Below the pieces are notes generated by a model. That model was not told the DNA's origin. It saw nothing but the letters and a program-made list of their open reading frames with translations, and searched no databases. Made by a program: the position numbers and the translations under genes. 20,661 nt of DNA from Pseudomonadota bacterium (GTDB lineage Bacteria > Pseudomonadota > Alphaproteobacteria > Sphingomonadales > Sphingomonadaceae), in contig JAEZES010000127.1 in assembly GCA_023432995.1 (NCBI GenBank), positions 1-20,661 on the forward strand, written 5' to 3'. Positions 13,398 to 20,661 of the stretch are shown here, piece after piece; the stretch's first letter is position 1, and each line of letters opens with the position of its first letter.

Positions 13398-14567
13398 TCA
13401 TGCGTGGCTCCACCCCGCCGCCGGCCGCCGTTCGAGCCGCGCCTCGGGGATCAGTTCGCGCATGCGCTTGCAGAAATGGCGCAGGCAGACTTCCTTCTCC
13501 GACAGCGGGCCGATCGAGAAGCTGCGCGAGGCCATGCCCTGTTGCACCCGGCTGATCAGCGCGGTGTCCTCGGCGTTGACGCGCCGGTTGATGCGCCAGT
13601 TGAGGTAGCGCGCGGCCCTCATCTCCCGGCGCTCGTCGGGGAACGCGTAGCTGATCTCGCGGATCAGGCATTCGGTCGGGCTGACCGGCAGCCACTGCAT
13701 GAAGTCGACCTGGTCGGGGTAGATGTCGAACGCGACGCTCGGCCACAGCTTGAAATACAGCCAGTGCCGCTGGGCCGCCTGCGGCAGGTGCGGCACCGGG
13801 GGCAGCAGGTTCTGGTAGGCGCGCTCGGACCAGTTGGCGCTCGGACGCTCGACCAGATCGCCCCACATCCGGTCGACGTGCGCCTCGGCCTCGACGCCGT
13901 AGCTCTTGCCGAACAGCCGGGTCAGGCCGGGGTGGGCGACCGGGATGTGCAGCCCGTCGGAGTAGTTGTCGCCGACGTTCTTCCAGTTGACCGCGCGCGG
14001 GCGCAGCGTGACCCGGCCGAGCGCGCGCAGCTCCTCGAAGCGGTAGGGCGCGATCGTCGCCTCGTACGGCGCCATCATCTCGCCGACCGAGGGCCCCTCG
14101 TCGCGCAGGCGCACGAACACGAAGCCGCGCCAGATCTCGAGGCTGACCGGGGCGAGGCCGTGCCGGCTCTTGTCGAGGCCCGGGTAGCTGGCGCTGTCGG
14201 GAACGCCGACGAGCGATCCCTCGAGGTCGTAAGTCCAGGCGTGGTACGGGCAGACGAACCGCGTGGCGCAGCCGCTGGCGCCGTCGACCACGCGGGACCC
14301 GCGATGGCGGCAGACGTTGGTGAAGGCGCGGATCCGCTGGTCCTTGCCGCGCACGACGATCACGCTCTCACCGAGGAAGTCGAGCGTGTGCCAGTCGCCC
14401 GCGTCGGAAATGTCGCTGACGTGGCAGACGACCTGCCACGACGGGGCGAACACCCTGTCCTGCTCGATCGCGAAGAACTCAGGGTCGAAATAAGTCCACG
14501 CCGGCAAGCTCCAGCCGTCCAGCGGATCGGTGTTGGCTCCGGTCCATTCCTCGCGGCGGCTTGCCAT
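13398..14567 (-). CDS. Rieske non-heme iron oxygenase, alpha (catalytic) subunit
   Basis: A 389-residue oxygenase. The Rieske [2Fe-2S] ligands are C86-x-H88-x17-C106-x2-H109 (NVCRHRG ... FVCPYHAW). The mononuclear iron site lies in NWKNVGDNYSDGLHIPVAHPGL (minus its ends): bridging carboxylate D204, ligands H207 and H212, with third ligand probably D334 (AEDTALISRVQQG). Length and the 'NWK-x3-DNY' form resemble the single-component-type alpha subunits that demethylate or hydroxylate quaternary amines and small aromatics. No ferredoxin, reductase or beta subunit gene is adjacent, so electrons must come from elsewhere. ATG 14567 has a perfect AAGGAG six bases upstream. The gene is divergent from, and probably controlled by, the TetR/BetI-like regulator. 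Family certain; substrate unknown. Confidence 0.93.
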   Translation of the reverse strand: MASRREEWTGANTDPLDGWSLPAWTYFDPEFFAIEQDRVFAPSWQVVCHVSDISDAGDWHTLDFLGESVIVVRGKDQRIRAFTNVCRHRGSRVVDGASGCATRFVCPYHAWTYDLEGSLVGVPDSASYPGLDKSRHGLAPVSLEIWRGFVFVRLRDEGPSVGEMMAPYEATIAPYRFEELRALGRVTLRPRAVNWKNVGDNYSDGLHIPVAHPGLTRLFGKSYGVEAEAHVDRMWGDLVERPSANWSERAYQNLLPPVPHLPQAAQRHWLYFKLWPSVAFDIYPDQVDFMQWLPVSPTECLIREISYAFPDERREMRAARYLNWRINRRVNAEDTALISRVQQGMASRSFSIGPLSEKEVCLRHFCKRMRELIPEARLERRPAAGWSHA

Positions 14568-14576
14568 GCGCGGCTC

Positions 14577-14600
14577 CTTGCTATACGATCGTATAACAAG
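14577..14600. promoter_or_regulatory. Operator palindrome for the TetR-like regulator
   Basis: The 36-nt gap between the divergent oxygenase and regulator starts holds a 24-bp inverted repeat: a perfect 14-bp core TATACGATCGTATA (14582-14595) flanked by CTTG (14577-14580) and CAAG (14597-14600). The only asymmetry is at 14581/14596. Such a site beside a TetR-family gene is the expected dimer-pair operator, and binding there would cover candidate promoters in both directions. Confidence 0.82.
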
Positions 14601-14618
14601 CCAATGACGTCCCGGCAA
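14590..14618 (-). promoter_or_regulatory. Candidate promoter of the Rieske oxygenase unit
   Basis: Reading the minus strand, TTGCCG (complement of 14613-14618) and TATACG (complement of 14590-14595) are separated by 17 nt, each matching consensus at 4 of 6 positions. The predicted start near 14583 gives a 16-nt leader that just includes the AAGGAG ribosome-binding site. The -10 lies inside the operator core and the -35 inside the first codons of the regulator gene. Inferred. Confidence 0.45.
14592..14597 (+). promoter_or_regulatory. -10 element of the regulator gene, probable leaderless transcript
   Basis: TATAAC matches the -10 consensus at 5 of 6 positions and ends 6 nt before the A of the regulator ATG at 14604, which is where transcription would normally begin. 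No Shine-Dalgarno and no clear -35 are present, so a leaderless mRNA is the simplest reading. The element overlaps the operator, implying autorepression. Confidence 0.5.
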
Positions 14619-15203
14619 TCGTCCTTTACCCGCGCGGCCCCCGACGCGCGGCGGCAGAGTTTGATCGAAGCGACCGCGCGCTGCCTCGCCGAGCGCGGGG
14701 CCGCCGGCGTCTCCGTGCGCGCGATCTGCGCCGAGGCGGGCGTCTCGGCCGGCCTCCTGCGGCATTACTTTGCGGGCGTGTCGGAAGCGATCGCCGAAAC
14801 TTATCGGTGGATCGGCGAGCAGGTGGCCGACGCGCTCGACGAGGCGGTGGCTGCGGCGGGCGACGATCCGCGGGCGCGACTGCTGGCCTATGTCACCGCC
14901 AACTTCCGCCCGCCGATCGCCTCGCGCGAATTGCTGGCAAGCTACGTCGCCCTGTGGAGCCTCACGCGCAGCGATCCCGCGATCGCCGCCATCCGCTCCG
15001 AGATCTACGCCGACTTGCAGACCGGCCTCGAAGCGCTGATCGAGGATTTGCGGCCCGACGTCGGCGGCGCCCGCTTGCCGGCGGTCGCGCTGACCGCGCT
15101 GATCGACGGACTGTGGCTCGAGCTCAGCCTCGGCGCGGCACCCTTCTCGCCCGAGGAAGCCGAACGGCTGGCCGAGCTATGGCTCGACAGCCTCCTCGGC
15201 TGA
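14604..15203 (+). CDS. TetR-family transcriptional regulator (BetI-like)
   Basis: A 199-residue DNA-binding regulator. The N-terminal helix-turn-helix domain is residues 15-60 (RRQSLIEATARCLAERGAAG, then VSVRAICAEAGVSAGLLRHYF). It resembles BetI in the 'RRQ-LIEAT' and 'GVS-G---HYF' motifs, but the usual K-x-x-L after HYF is replaced by AGVSEAI. The rest is a helical ligand-binding/dimer domain. It is divergent from the Rieske oxygenase with a strong operator between, so it most likely represses that unit and itself and is released by the pathway substrate or an intermediate. The frame stays open far upstream, but that part lies antisense to the oxygenase gene and lacks a start signal. Its last 27 bases overlap the end of the permease gene. 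Confidence 0.92.
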   Translation: MTSRQSSFTRAAPDARRQSLIEATARCLAERGAAGVSVRAICAEAGVSAGLLRHYFAGVSEAIAETYRWIGEQVADALDEAVAAAGDDPRARLLAYVTANFRPPIASRELLASYVALWSLTRSDPAIAAIRSEIYADLQTGLEALIEDLRPDVGGARLPAVALTALIDGLWLELSLGAAPFSPEEAERLAELWLDSLLG

Positions 15204-16469
15204 AGCTTCGGGTTCGCCCCGCAGCGAGCGGCGTCGTGTCCACGCGTAGAGCGGCAGGCCGGCCGCCATCAGCACCAGGCTGAGGCCGGTCGCCTCCCAG
15301 CCCGCCCCGACCAGCGACCAGATCCCGAAGGCCCCGCCGGCGATGGCCGTCGGCAGGACCAGCCGCTGTCGGAGCGCGGCGGCCGCGCACGCGAGGTAGA
15401 GCCACAGCGTCACGGCCGTGGTCAGCAGCGCCATGAAGGTGAACAGCCCACCCATCGTGCGGCTCGAGTTGGACAGCACCAGCAGGCTCGCCAGCGCGCT
15501 CGACAGCAGCAGGCCGCGATGGTGCACGCCGTTGGCCAGCGCCCCGCCGAACCACGCGGGCATCATCCCGCGGCGGGCCATCTCGGCGGGCAGCTCGGCC
15601 TGAACCAGGGTCCAGCCGTTGACCGCCCCGATCGCACCGATGGCGATGAACAGCCCGATCAGCGCCGCCGGAGCCGGCGACCAGTAGGTCGCCACGAACA
15701 AGGCGAAAGGCGCCTCGGACGCGGCCACGCGTTCGGCCGGCAGCATCAGCGAGATTCCCGAGCACACCAGCAGGTAGATGAAGCCCGTCAGCGCGGCGCC
15801 GATCATCGTCGCGCGCGCGACATTCCGCTGCGGGTCGGCGATCTTGGCCGAGGCCGCGCAGGCGGCCTCGAACCCGACCATCGCCCACAGCGCGATCGCC
15901 GCCGCGGCGTTGACCGAGCCGAGCGACAGGCCCTCGGCCGGCAGCGGCGGCAGCGCCTCGCCGCCGCGCTCGATCAGCAGCAGGGCGACGAGCCCGACCA
16001 CCACCGCCAGCGGCACGAGCTTGAGCAGCAAGGTGACCAGCTGGAAGCCGCCGGCCGCGCGCACGCCGGCGAGGTTGACCAGCGTCACCAGCCAGATCAC
16101 CGCCACCGCCGACAGCGCCGGGTATTGCCCGAGGATCGGCACGAAGCTGCTCAGGTAGCTGACCGCGGCGATCGCGATCGTCGCGCAGCCGGCCCAGACC
16201 GAAATCCAGAAGCCGAACCCGATGAAGAACCCGGCCAGCGGACCGAAGCTGTGCTCGACCAGCTCGGCCGGGCCGATCGCGCGCGAATGGCGGCTGGAGA
16301 TCGCCGCCAGCACATGGGCGAGGCAGACCGCGCCGGCGATCGTGACCACCCACCCGCCGACGGCGTTCCAGCCGTAGGGCGCGAGGCTCTGCGGCAGCAG
16401 GAAGATTCCCGAGCCGATCATGTTGCCCATGACCAGCGCGATCGCCCCGGCGAGGCCGAGCTTGCGCAC
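15177..16469 (-). CDS. AdiC-like amino acid/polyamine permease (APC superfamily)
   Basis: A 430-residue inner-membrane transporter with about 12 hydrophobic segments. The APC signature in the first helix is GNMIGSGIF (15-23). Alignment by eye to the arginine/agmatine antiporter AdiC puts W195, E201 (ALWAMVGFE) and W286 (NGWTLV) on AdiC Trp202, Glu208 and Trp293, the gating and substrate-stacking residues. The segment around AdiC Asn101 reads WAGCAT, so the guanidinium-binding Asn seems absent and the substrate may not be arginine. The only credible start is GTG 16469; no ATG precedes the first helix and no clear Shine-Dalgarno is seen. It lies 59 nt behind receptor 2 and overlaps the tetR-like gene tail-to-tail by 27 bp. 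The AdiC numbering is from memory. Confidence 0.9.
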   Translation of the reverse strand: MRKLGLAGAIALVMGNMIGSGIFLLPQSLAPYGWNAVGGWVVTIAGAVCLAHVLAAISSRHSRAIGPAELVEHSFGPLAGFFIGFGFWISVWAGCATIAIAAVSYLSSFVPILGQYPALSAVAVIWLVTLVNLAGVRAAGGFQLVTLLLKLVPLAVVVGLVALLLIERGGEALPPLPAEGLSLGSVNAAAAIALWAMVGFEAACAASAKIADPQRNVARATMIGAALTGFIYLLVCSGISLMLPAERVAASEAPFALFVATYWSPAPAALIGLFIAIGAIGAVNGWTLVQAELPAEMARRGMMPAWFGGALANGVHHRGLLLSSALASLLVLSNSSRTMGGLFTFMALLTTAVTLWLYLACAAAALRQRLVLPTAIAGGAFGIWSLVGAGWEATGLSLVLMAAGLPLYAWTRRRSLRGEPEASAEEAVEP

Positions 16470-16528
16470 GGCGTGCGATCGGTCCGCTATCCCGGACGTG
16501 CCCGGCTCGAGAAGGGGCTGGCCCCAGC

Positions 16529-19018
16529 TCAGAAGTCGAAGCCGACCTTGAGCCCGACGGTGCGCGGCTTGATCACGTAGTCGTAGAACACGCCGCCGGT
16601 GGTGCTCACGTTGTCTGGGTCCCCGCAGGTCGTCTCGACGCACTGGACGGAGGTCGAGTAGCGGCCGTTGCTGTCGAACAGGTTCGTGGCGAACAGCTCG
16701 ATGCGGTAGCTTCCTGTCCGGGCGCCCACCGAGAGGTCCAACGTCGTGTAGGCCGGAAACTCGCCCTTGATCGCGTTCTGCAGGTCGCGCAGGTCGCTGC
16801 GGCGGCTGCCTATGTGCGACAGCGCGCCCTGCACGTGCGCGTCCCACATCCCGCTGAGCGGGAATTCGTAGCGGGCGATGGCGTTGCCTTTGAACTTCGG
16901 CGTCAGCGGCAGCCTGGTGCCGCGCGGGGCGAGCACCGAGTTCGGCTCGGGATCGAGGTCGCCGTCGGTCTGGCTGTCGGGCGCGCCGAGCGTGCAGTCG
17001 AACGGATCGGCGGCCACGGCGAACTGGCAGAAATCGCGCCGGATCTCGGCATCGTTGTAGCTGCCGTTGAGATTGAGGGTGAACCCGCCCTGCTGGTACC
17101 CGAGGTCGAGTTCGACGCCGCGGATGCGCGCGATGCCGGCGTTGCGGATCTCGGTCAGGCCGTTGGGTCCGAGAAACGACAGCTGGATGCCGTCCCAGTC
17201 CTGCTGGTAGATCGAGCCGTTGAAGCGGACCGGGCCGAACTGGGTCTTCCAGCCGACTTCGTAGTTGTCGAGCTCGTCGGCGCCGTACGGCGGCAGCGTG
17301 CCGCGGCGGTTGATGCCGCCGGGGCGGAAACCGCGCGACCAGGTCGCATAGACGAGCGCGTCGGGCGTGATTTCGTAGGTCAGGTTGAGCTTGTGGATGA
17401 AGTCGGTGTCCGACGTCTCCTTGTCGAGATTGGTGCACGGGCTGCCTTCGACCACCGGCGGGCGCACCGGCCCGTCGAGGATGCCGCAGCCGGCCACGCC
17501 GGTGCCGTCGCGCACGATCACCCCCGGCGTGCCGAGCGGATCCTCGCGGTCGCCCGAAAACGCCTCGGCGTAGCCGAAGAAGCCGACCAGCGAGTTCTTG
17601 TAGTTGTACACCCGGATGCCGCCGGTCAGCGTCAGCTTGTCGGTGATGTCGAAGCTGAGTTCGCCGAACGCCGCGTAGTCGCGGTCGACGCGCTGCTGCT
17701 TGGTCAGCCAGATGTTGCTCTCGGTGCCGGGCACGACGAACATGTCGATGATGTCGTCGATGATGTAGTTCTGCTCGATCAGGTGCGACTGGCGCTGGGC
17801 GAACAGGCCGGCGATCACCCGCCAGCGATTCTCGGCCGGCGAGCTGACCCGCACCTCGCCGAACCAGCGGCGGTACTTGTCCGAGCCCTCGATGTACTGG
17901 TTGGGGCTGACCAGGTCGTAGTTGTTGTCGTAGAAGTAGGCCCCGTAGCCGTAGAGCGCGTCGTAGAAGTACGCGTAGTCCGAGTAGTCCTGGAACACCT
18001 CGTCCTCGCGCCACAGGTAGCCGCCGGCGGCGACCATGTCCCAGCTGCCGAGCTTGCCCTCGATCGTCAGCGCGGCCTGGATCCACTCGTCCTTGCTGTA
18101 TTCGGGGTTGTACTGCACGACCTGCAGCTCGTCGTTGACCGCCGAGCTGCGTTCCTGCGCGAAGATGCCGTTGGCCTCGGTCACCTGGCCGATCACGGTC
18201 GGGCGGATGGTCCAGTTCTCGTCGAGATCGATGCCGAGAGCCACCCGGGCGCCGTAGGTATCGACGTCGTTGTAGTCGTCCTCGACGAAGGCCGCGTTGT
18301 TCTGGGTGATGCCCGAGGTCGGGTAGGTGCGGCTGCCCGGGATGTTGTCGATGTACCCGGCGTCCTTGCGGTACCAGCCGACCACGCGCAGCGCGGCCAT
18401 GTCGCTGAGGCCGAAGTTGTACATCATTTCGCCGACGCCGCCGATGCCGCCGTGGGCCACGGAGTTCAGCTCGAAATCGGCGCTGCCGTAGGTTTCGCCC
18501 GGTTCGGGCGGATTGGTCACGAGTTTGACCGTGCCCGCCATCGAGCTCGCCCCGTAGAGCGTGCCCTGCGGACCGGCGAGCGCCTCGATCCGGTTGAGGT
18601 CGTAAGCGTGGATGTCGAGCGCGCCCTGGATCGTCGTCACCGGCATCTCGTCGAGGTAAGTGCCCACGGTCGGCAGCGAGGCCGAGTGGTTGGCGTTCTC
18701 GCCCGACGACACGCCGCGGAAATAGACTTGCGAGAAGCCCGGCCCGCCGGTCTGGATCGTCACCGACGGCAGGAACTTCACGACGTCGCGCAGTTCGTTG
18801 ACCTGCAACTGGTCGAGGCTTTCCTCGCCGAGCGCGGTGATCGCCATCGGCACGTCCTGCAGGTTCTGCTCGCGTTTGAGCGCGGTCACCAGGATGACGT
18901 TCTGGCCGTCGTCCTCCTCGGTATCCTGCGCGGCAGCGGGGGTGACCGCGAGCAACGAGACTCCGGTCATCAGCGAAACGGCGATGTGCTTGGTCGTGGT
19001 CGAGCGCGCAATTAGCAT
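16529..19018 (-). CDS. TonB-dependent outer-membrane receptor (receptor 2)
   Basis: An 829-residue receptor with a signal peptide (cleavage after AAA at 28-30), TonB-box-like NVILVTALKRE (40-50), and the plug signature QNLQDVPMAITAL (51-63), VVKFLPSV (79-86), VYFRGVSSG (98-106), NRIEALAGPQGTLYGASSMAGTV (minus its ends; 142-164). The barrel ends GLKVGFDF, with the terminal aromatic needed for outer-membrane insertion. Residues 345-367 hold nine Tyr and three Phe/Tyr-flanking acidic clusters, an unusual composition. GGGAG seven bases before ATG 19018 supports the start. Gene order sulfotransferase, receptor 2, permease on one strand suggests a common unit. This receptor class in sphingomonads takes up diverse organic ligands; the substrate here is unknown. 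Confidence 0.93.
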   Translation of the reverse strand: MLIARSTTTKHIAVSLMTGVSLLAVTPAAAQDTEEDDGQNVILVTALKREQNLQDVPMAITALGEESLDQLQVNELRDVVKFLPSVTIQTGGPGFSQVYFRGVSSGENANHSASLPTVGTYLDEMPVTTIQGALDIHAYDLNRIEALAGPQGTLYGASSMAGTVKLVTNPPEPGETYGSADFELNSVAHGGIGGVGEMMYNFGLSDMAALRVVGWYRKDAGYIDNIPGSRTYPTSGITQNNAAFVEDDYNDVDTYGARVALGIDLDENWTIRPTVIGQVTEANGIFAQERSSAVNDELQVVQYNPEYSKDEWIQAALTIEGKLGSWDMVAAGGYLWREDEVFQDYSDYAYFYDALYGYGAYFYDNNYDLVSPNQYIEGSDKYRRWFGEVRVSSPAENRWRVIAGLFAQRQSHLIEQNYIIDDIIDMFVVPGTESNIWLTKQQRVDRDYAAFGELSFDITDKLTLTGGIRVYNYKNSLVGFFGYAEAFSGDREDPLGTPGVIVRDGTGVAGCGILDGPVRPPVVEGSPCTNLDKETSDTDFIHKLNLTYEITPDALVYATWSRGFRPGGINRRGTLPPYGADELDNYEVGWKTQFGPVRFNGSIYQQDWDGIQLSFLGPNGLTEIRNAGIARIRGVELDLGYQQGGFTLNLNGSYNDAEIRRDFCQFAVAADPFDCTLGAPDSQTDGDLDPEPNSVLAPRGTRLPLTPKFKGNAIARYEFPLSGMWDAHVQGALSHIGSRRSDLRDLQNAIKGEFPAYTTLDLSVGARTGSYRIELFATNLFDSNGRYSTSVQCVETTCGDPDNVSTTGGVFYDYVIKPRTVGLKVGFDF

Positions 19019-19125
19019 CAAGAGGCTCCCGTCAGCGTCCCGAAGTTCGAATTGCGCCACAAGTCGCAGGCGGTAACAACAGAAATCAGACGAACGCGGC
19101 GTTGCGCTGCACAAATCTGGCCGAA

Positions 19126-20661
19126 CTATGGCATTTCCGTCACGGCCGGCTCGCGGGCGTAGGTCTCGGGCAGGTCGCCCAGCGCCCGCCTGAGCGGCTC
19201 GAGCCACGGCTCGAATGCCCTCCACTGACCGACCCCGTCGCGGTTGATCGGGCGGCGCACCTGTTCGCTCGAAGCGGTCCGCACCGGCCGGCTCGAAGTG
19301 TGGAAGGCGAGGCACGTAGGCTCGAACGGCAGCCCGAGATGGTCGAGCAGTGCGCGGATCTCGCCCTCCGGATCCTCCAGCAGGCGCTCGTGGATGACGC
19401 GGTACACCCGGCCGGGAAGGACGCGGTCGTAGTGGTCCATCGCGCGCACATAATCGGCGTAGTAGCGGCCGATATCCCCGAGGTCGTAGGTGAAGGCCTG
19501 CCCTTTGGCGAAGTGCTGGCGAAAGTTGGAGACGCAGCAGTCGAGCGGGTGGCGGCGCGCATCGACGATCTTCGCGTTGGGCAGGATCAGGTGGATGAAC
19601 CCGGCGTAGGCCCAGTTGTTGGGCAGCTTGTCGATGTAGAACGGCTTGCCGGTCTTGCGCTGGACGCGGGTGCGCTCGAGATACTCGGCGCCGAGCGCGG
19701 CGAGCTTGTCGCCGTCCATAGCCTTGACCGCCTCCGGCCACTGGCGCGGGATCAGGCCCTGCGCGCGGGCCTCGCGCGCGGCCAGGAACGGGATGTCGGG
19801 CAACTCCATCGTCCCCTCGACGTGCGAGTGGCAGGCGAGGATCTGCTCGACCAGCGTCGAGCCGGCGCGCGGCAGGCCGAGGATGAAGATCGGATCGGGC
19901 GACGGATCGCCCCACCCGGCGCGCCCGGCGAGGAACTCGGGCGTGAGGGTGGCGATGGTCGCGTCGACCTGGGCGGTGACGGCGGCGGGATCGTAGCCCT
20001 GCTCCGCCTTGCGCAGCGCGTTGCCCGCCGCGTAGTGCCGAAACGAGCGCTCCGCCTCGCCGGCGTCGGCCCAGGCCTTGCCGAGCGCGAAGTGCAGGTG
20101 CAGCCGGTCGTCGGGCGCCAGCTCCTCGCCGGCCAGCGCGGCTTCCATCGCCGCGACGTCCTCGTCGCTGAAACGCACGGTCTTGAGGTTGGCGAGGCTC
20201 CACCAGACCTCGCCGAGGTCGGGCTTGGCGGCGAGCGCGCGTCGGTAGGCGGCGACGCTGTCCTCCTGCCGGCCGACCGTCTTGAGGATATGGCCGTAGC
20301 TCATCCACAGCTTGGGATGGTCGGGAAAGGCGGGGGTCAGCTCTTCGTACAGCCGCAGCGCCTCGTCGTAGTCGCCGATCCGGCCGCGCGCGACGGCCAG
20401 CAGGTTGAGGCTCGACGGGTTGGCCTCGCCGCTTTCGAGCACCCGGTCGAGCTCGCCGGCGGCCTCGGCAAAGCGGTTCTGGCGGTAGAGCAGCGAGGCG
20501 AGGTTGGCCCGCGCAGCGGCGAAGCCGGGGGCCAGCTCGAGCGCGCGGCGCAGCAGCGTCTCGGCATCGCGCAGCCGCCCGACCCGCAGCGCCAGCTCGG
20601 CCATCAGCCGGATCGCGGCGACTTCGTGGGGCTGTTCGCGGAGCCGCGCGCGGAGCAGGGC
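19126..20661 (-). CDS. TPR-containing sulfotransferase (5' end beyond the window)
   Basis: At least 511 residues; the frame runs open through the right edge, and the edge sequence (RARLREQPHEVAAIRLMAE) still reads as TPR, so the true start is outside. Counting from Met at 20604, several tetratricopeptide repeats fill about 1-200 (AETLLRRALELAPGFAAARA, FAEAAGELDRVLESGEANP, YDEALRLYEELTPAFPDHP). The sulfotransferase domain follows: FILGLPRAGSTLVEQIL (240-256) is the PAPS 5'-phosphosulfate loop, and DARRHPLDCCVSNF (348-361), with R351 and S359, fits the 3'-phosphate site. The arrangement resembles bacterial relatives of tyrosylprotein and heparan sulfotransferases. It lies 107 nt upstream of receptor 2. 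Acceptor (protein tyrosine, lipid or glycan) unknown. Confidence 0.9.
   Translation of the reverse strand, partial: ALLRARLREQPHEVAAIRLMAELALRVGRLRDAETLLRRALELAPGFAAARANLASLLYRQNRFAEAAGELDRVLESGEANPSSLNLLAVARGRIGDYDEALRLYEELTPAFPDHPKLWMSYGHILKTVGRQEDSVAAYRRALAAKPDLGEVWWSLANLKTVRFSDEDVAAMEAALAGEELAPDDRLHLHFALGKAWADAGEAERSFRHYAAGNALRKAEQGYDPAAVTAQVDATIATLTPEFLAGRAGWGDPSPDPIFILGLPRAGSTLVEQILACHSHVEGTMELPDIPFLAAREARAQGLIPRQWPEAVKAMDGDKLAALGAEYLERTRVQRKTGKPFYIDKLPNNWAYAGFIHLILPNAKIVDARRHPLDCCVSNFRQHFAKGQAFTYDLGDIGRYYADYVRAMDHYDRVLPGRVYRVIHERLLEDPEGEIRALLDHLGLPFEPTCLAFHTSSRPVRTASSEQVRRPINRDGVGQWRAFEPWLEPLRRALGDLPETYAREPAVTEMP

Noticed and set aside
13323..14603. Upstream extension of the tetR-like frame, giving a 626-codon open frame
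   Set aside because: It runs wholly antisense to the Rieske oxygenase and flavoprotein genes; the regulator fold begins at ATG 14604, right after the operator.
16470..18086. Upstream extension of the permease frame, giving a 969-codon open frame
   Set aside because: It overlaps receptor 2 in another frame and reads as low-complexity Arg-rich sequence; the membrane protein starts at GTG 16469.
16814..19015. 733-codon plus-strand open frame opposite receptor 2
   Set aside because: Val/Asp/Arg-rich antisense shadow with no recognisable domain or start signal.
19019..20308. N-terminal extension of receptor 2 to a 1259-codon frame
   Set aside because: The extension is an out-of-frame shadow of the sulfotransferase; the signal peptide and ribosome-binding site place the start at 19018.

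Overview
The window is about 20.7 kb of very GC-rich, gene-dense bacterial chromosome. I infer an alphaproteobacterium of the order Sphingomonadales. The grounds are two TonB-dependent outer-membrane receptors (one carrying the 'VTALKREQNLQDVPMAITAL' plug signature common in sphingomonads), a TPR-sulfotransferase beside a receptor, secreted NTF2-like proteins, periplasmic amidohydrolases, weak promoters and very short gene gaps. I see no rRNA, tRNA, CRISPR array, transposase or integrase. Fifteen protein genes are supported; the last is cut by the right edge.

Left part (53-9272). On the minus strand, reading leftwards, are an inner-membrane concentrative nucleoside transporter (NupC), an isopenicillin-N-synthase-type 2-oxoglutarate/Fe(II) oxygenase 10 nt behind it, a TonB-dependent receptor, a lipoprotein 5'-nucleotidase, and two translationally coupled paralogous secreted NTF2/SnoaL-like proteins. 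A queuosine-precursor (YhhQ/VUT-type) transporter is divergent from nupC. Together these read as a nucleotide/nucleoside/nucleobase acquisition block: outer-membrane uptake, periplasmic dephosphorylation, inner-membrane import, and possibly an oxidative cytoplasmic step. The functional link is inference from content and order.

Middle (9273-11731). A plus-strand periplasmic amidohydrolase (imidazolonepropionase/Xaa-Pro dipeptidase-like) converges on a minus-strand two-gene unit with the architecture of a phage spanin pair: an inner-membrane coiled-coil protein whose stop overlaps the GTG start of a small Pro/Cys lipoprotein. No other phage genes are visible, so this would be an orphan lysis module. 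A near-consensus CtrA-like site lies upstream of it.

Right-centre (11732-15203). A Rieske non-heme iron oxygenase and a phytoene-desaturase-like FAD oxidoreductase form a minus-strand unit, divergent from a TetR/BetI-like regulator. Only 36 nt separate the two starts. That gap carries a near-perfect 24-bp palindrome, an obvious operator, with candidate promoters for both directions embedded in it. The regulator mRNA may be leaderless.

Right (15177-20661). On the minus strand a TPR-sulfotransferase, a second TonB-dependent receptor with a strikingly tyrosine-rich segment, and an AdiC-like amino-acid/polyamine permease follow each other closely. The permease gene ends inside the 3' end of the tetR-like gene.

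Start codons were chosen from ribosome-binding sequence, signal peptides and overlaps. Functional names rest on motifs recognised by eye, not on database searches.
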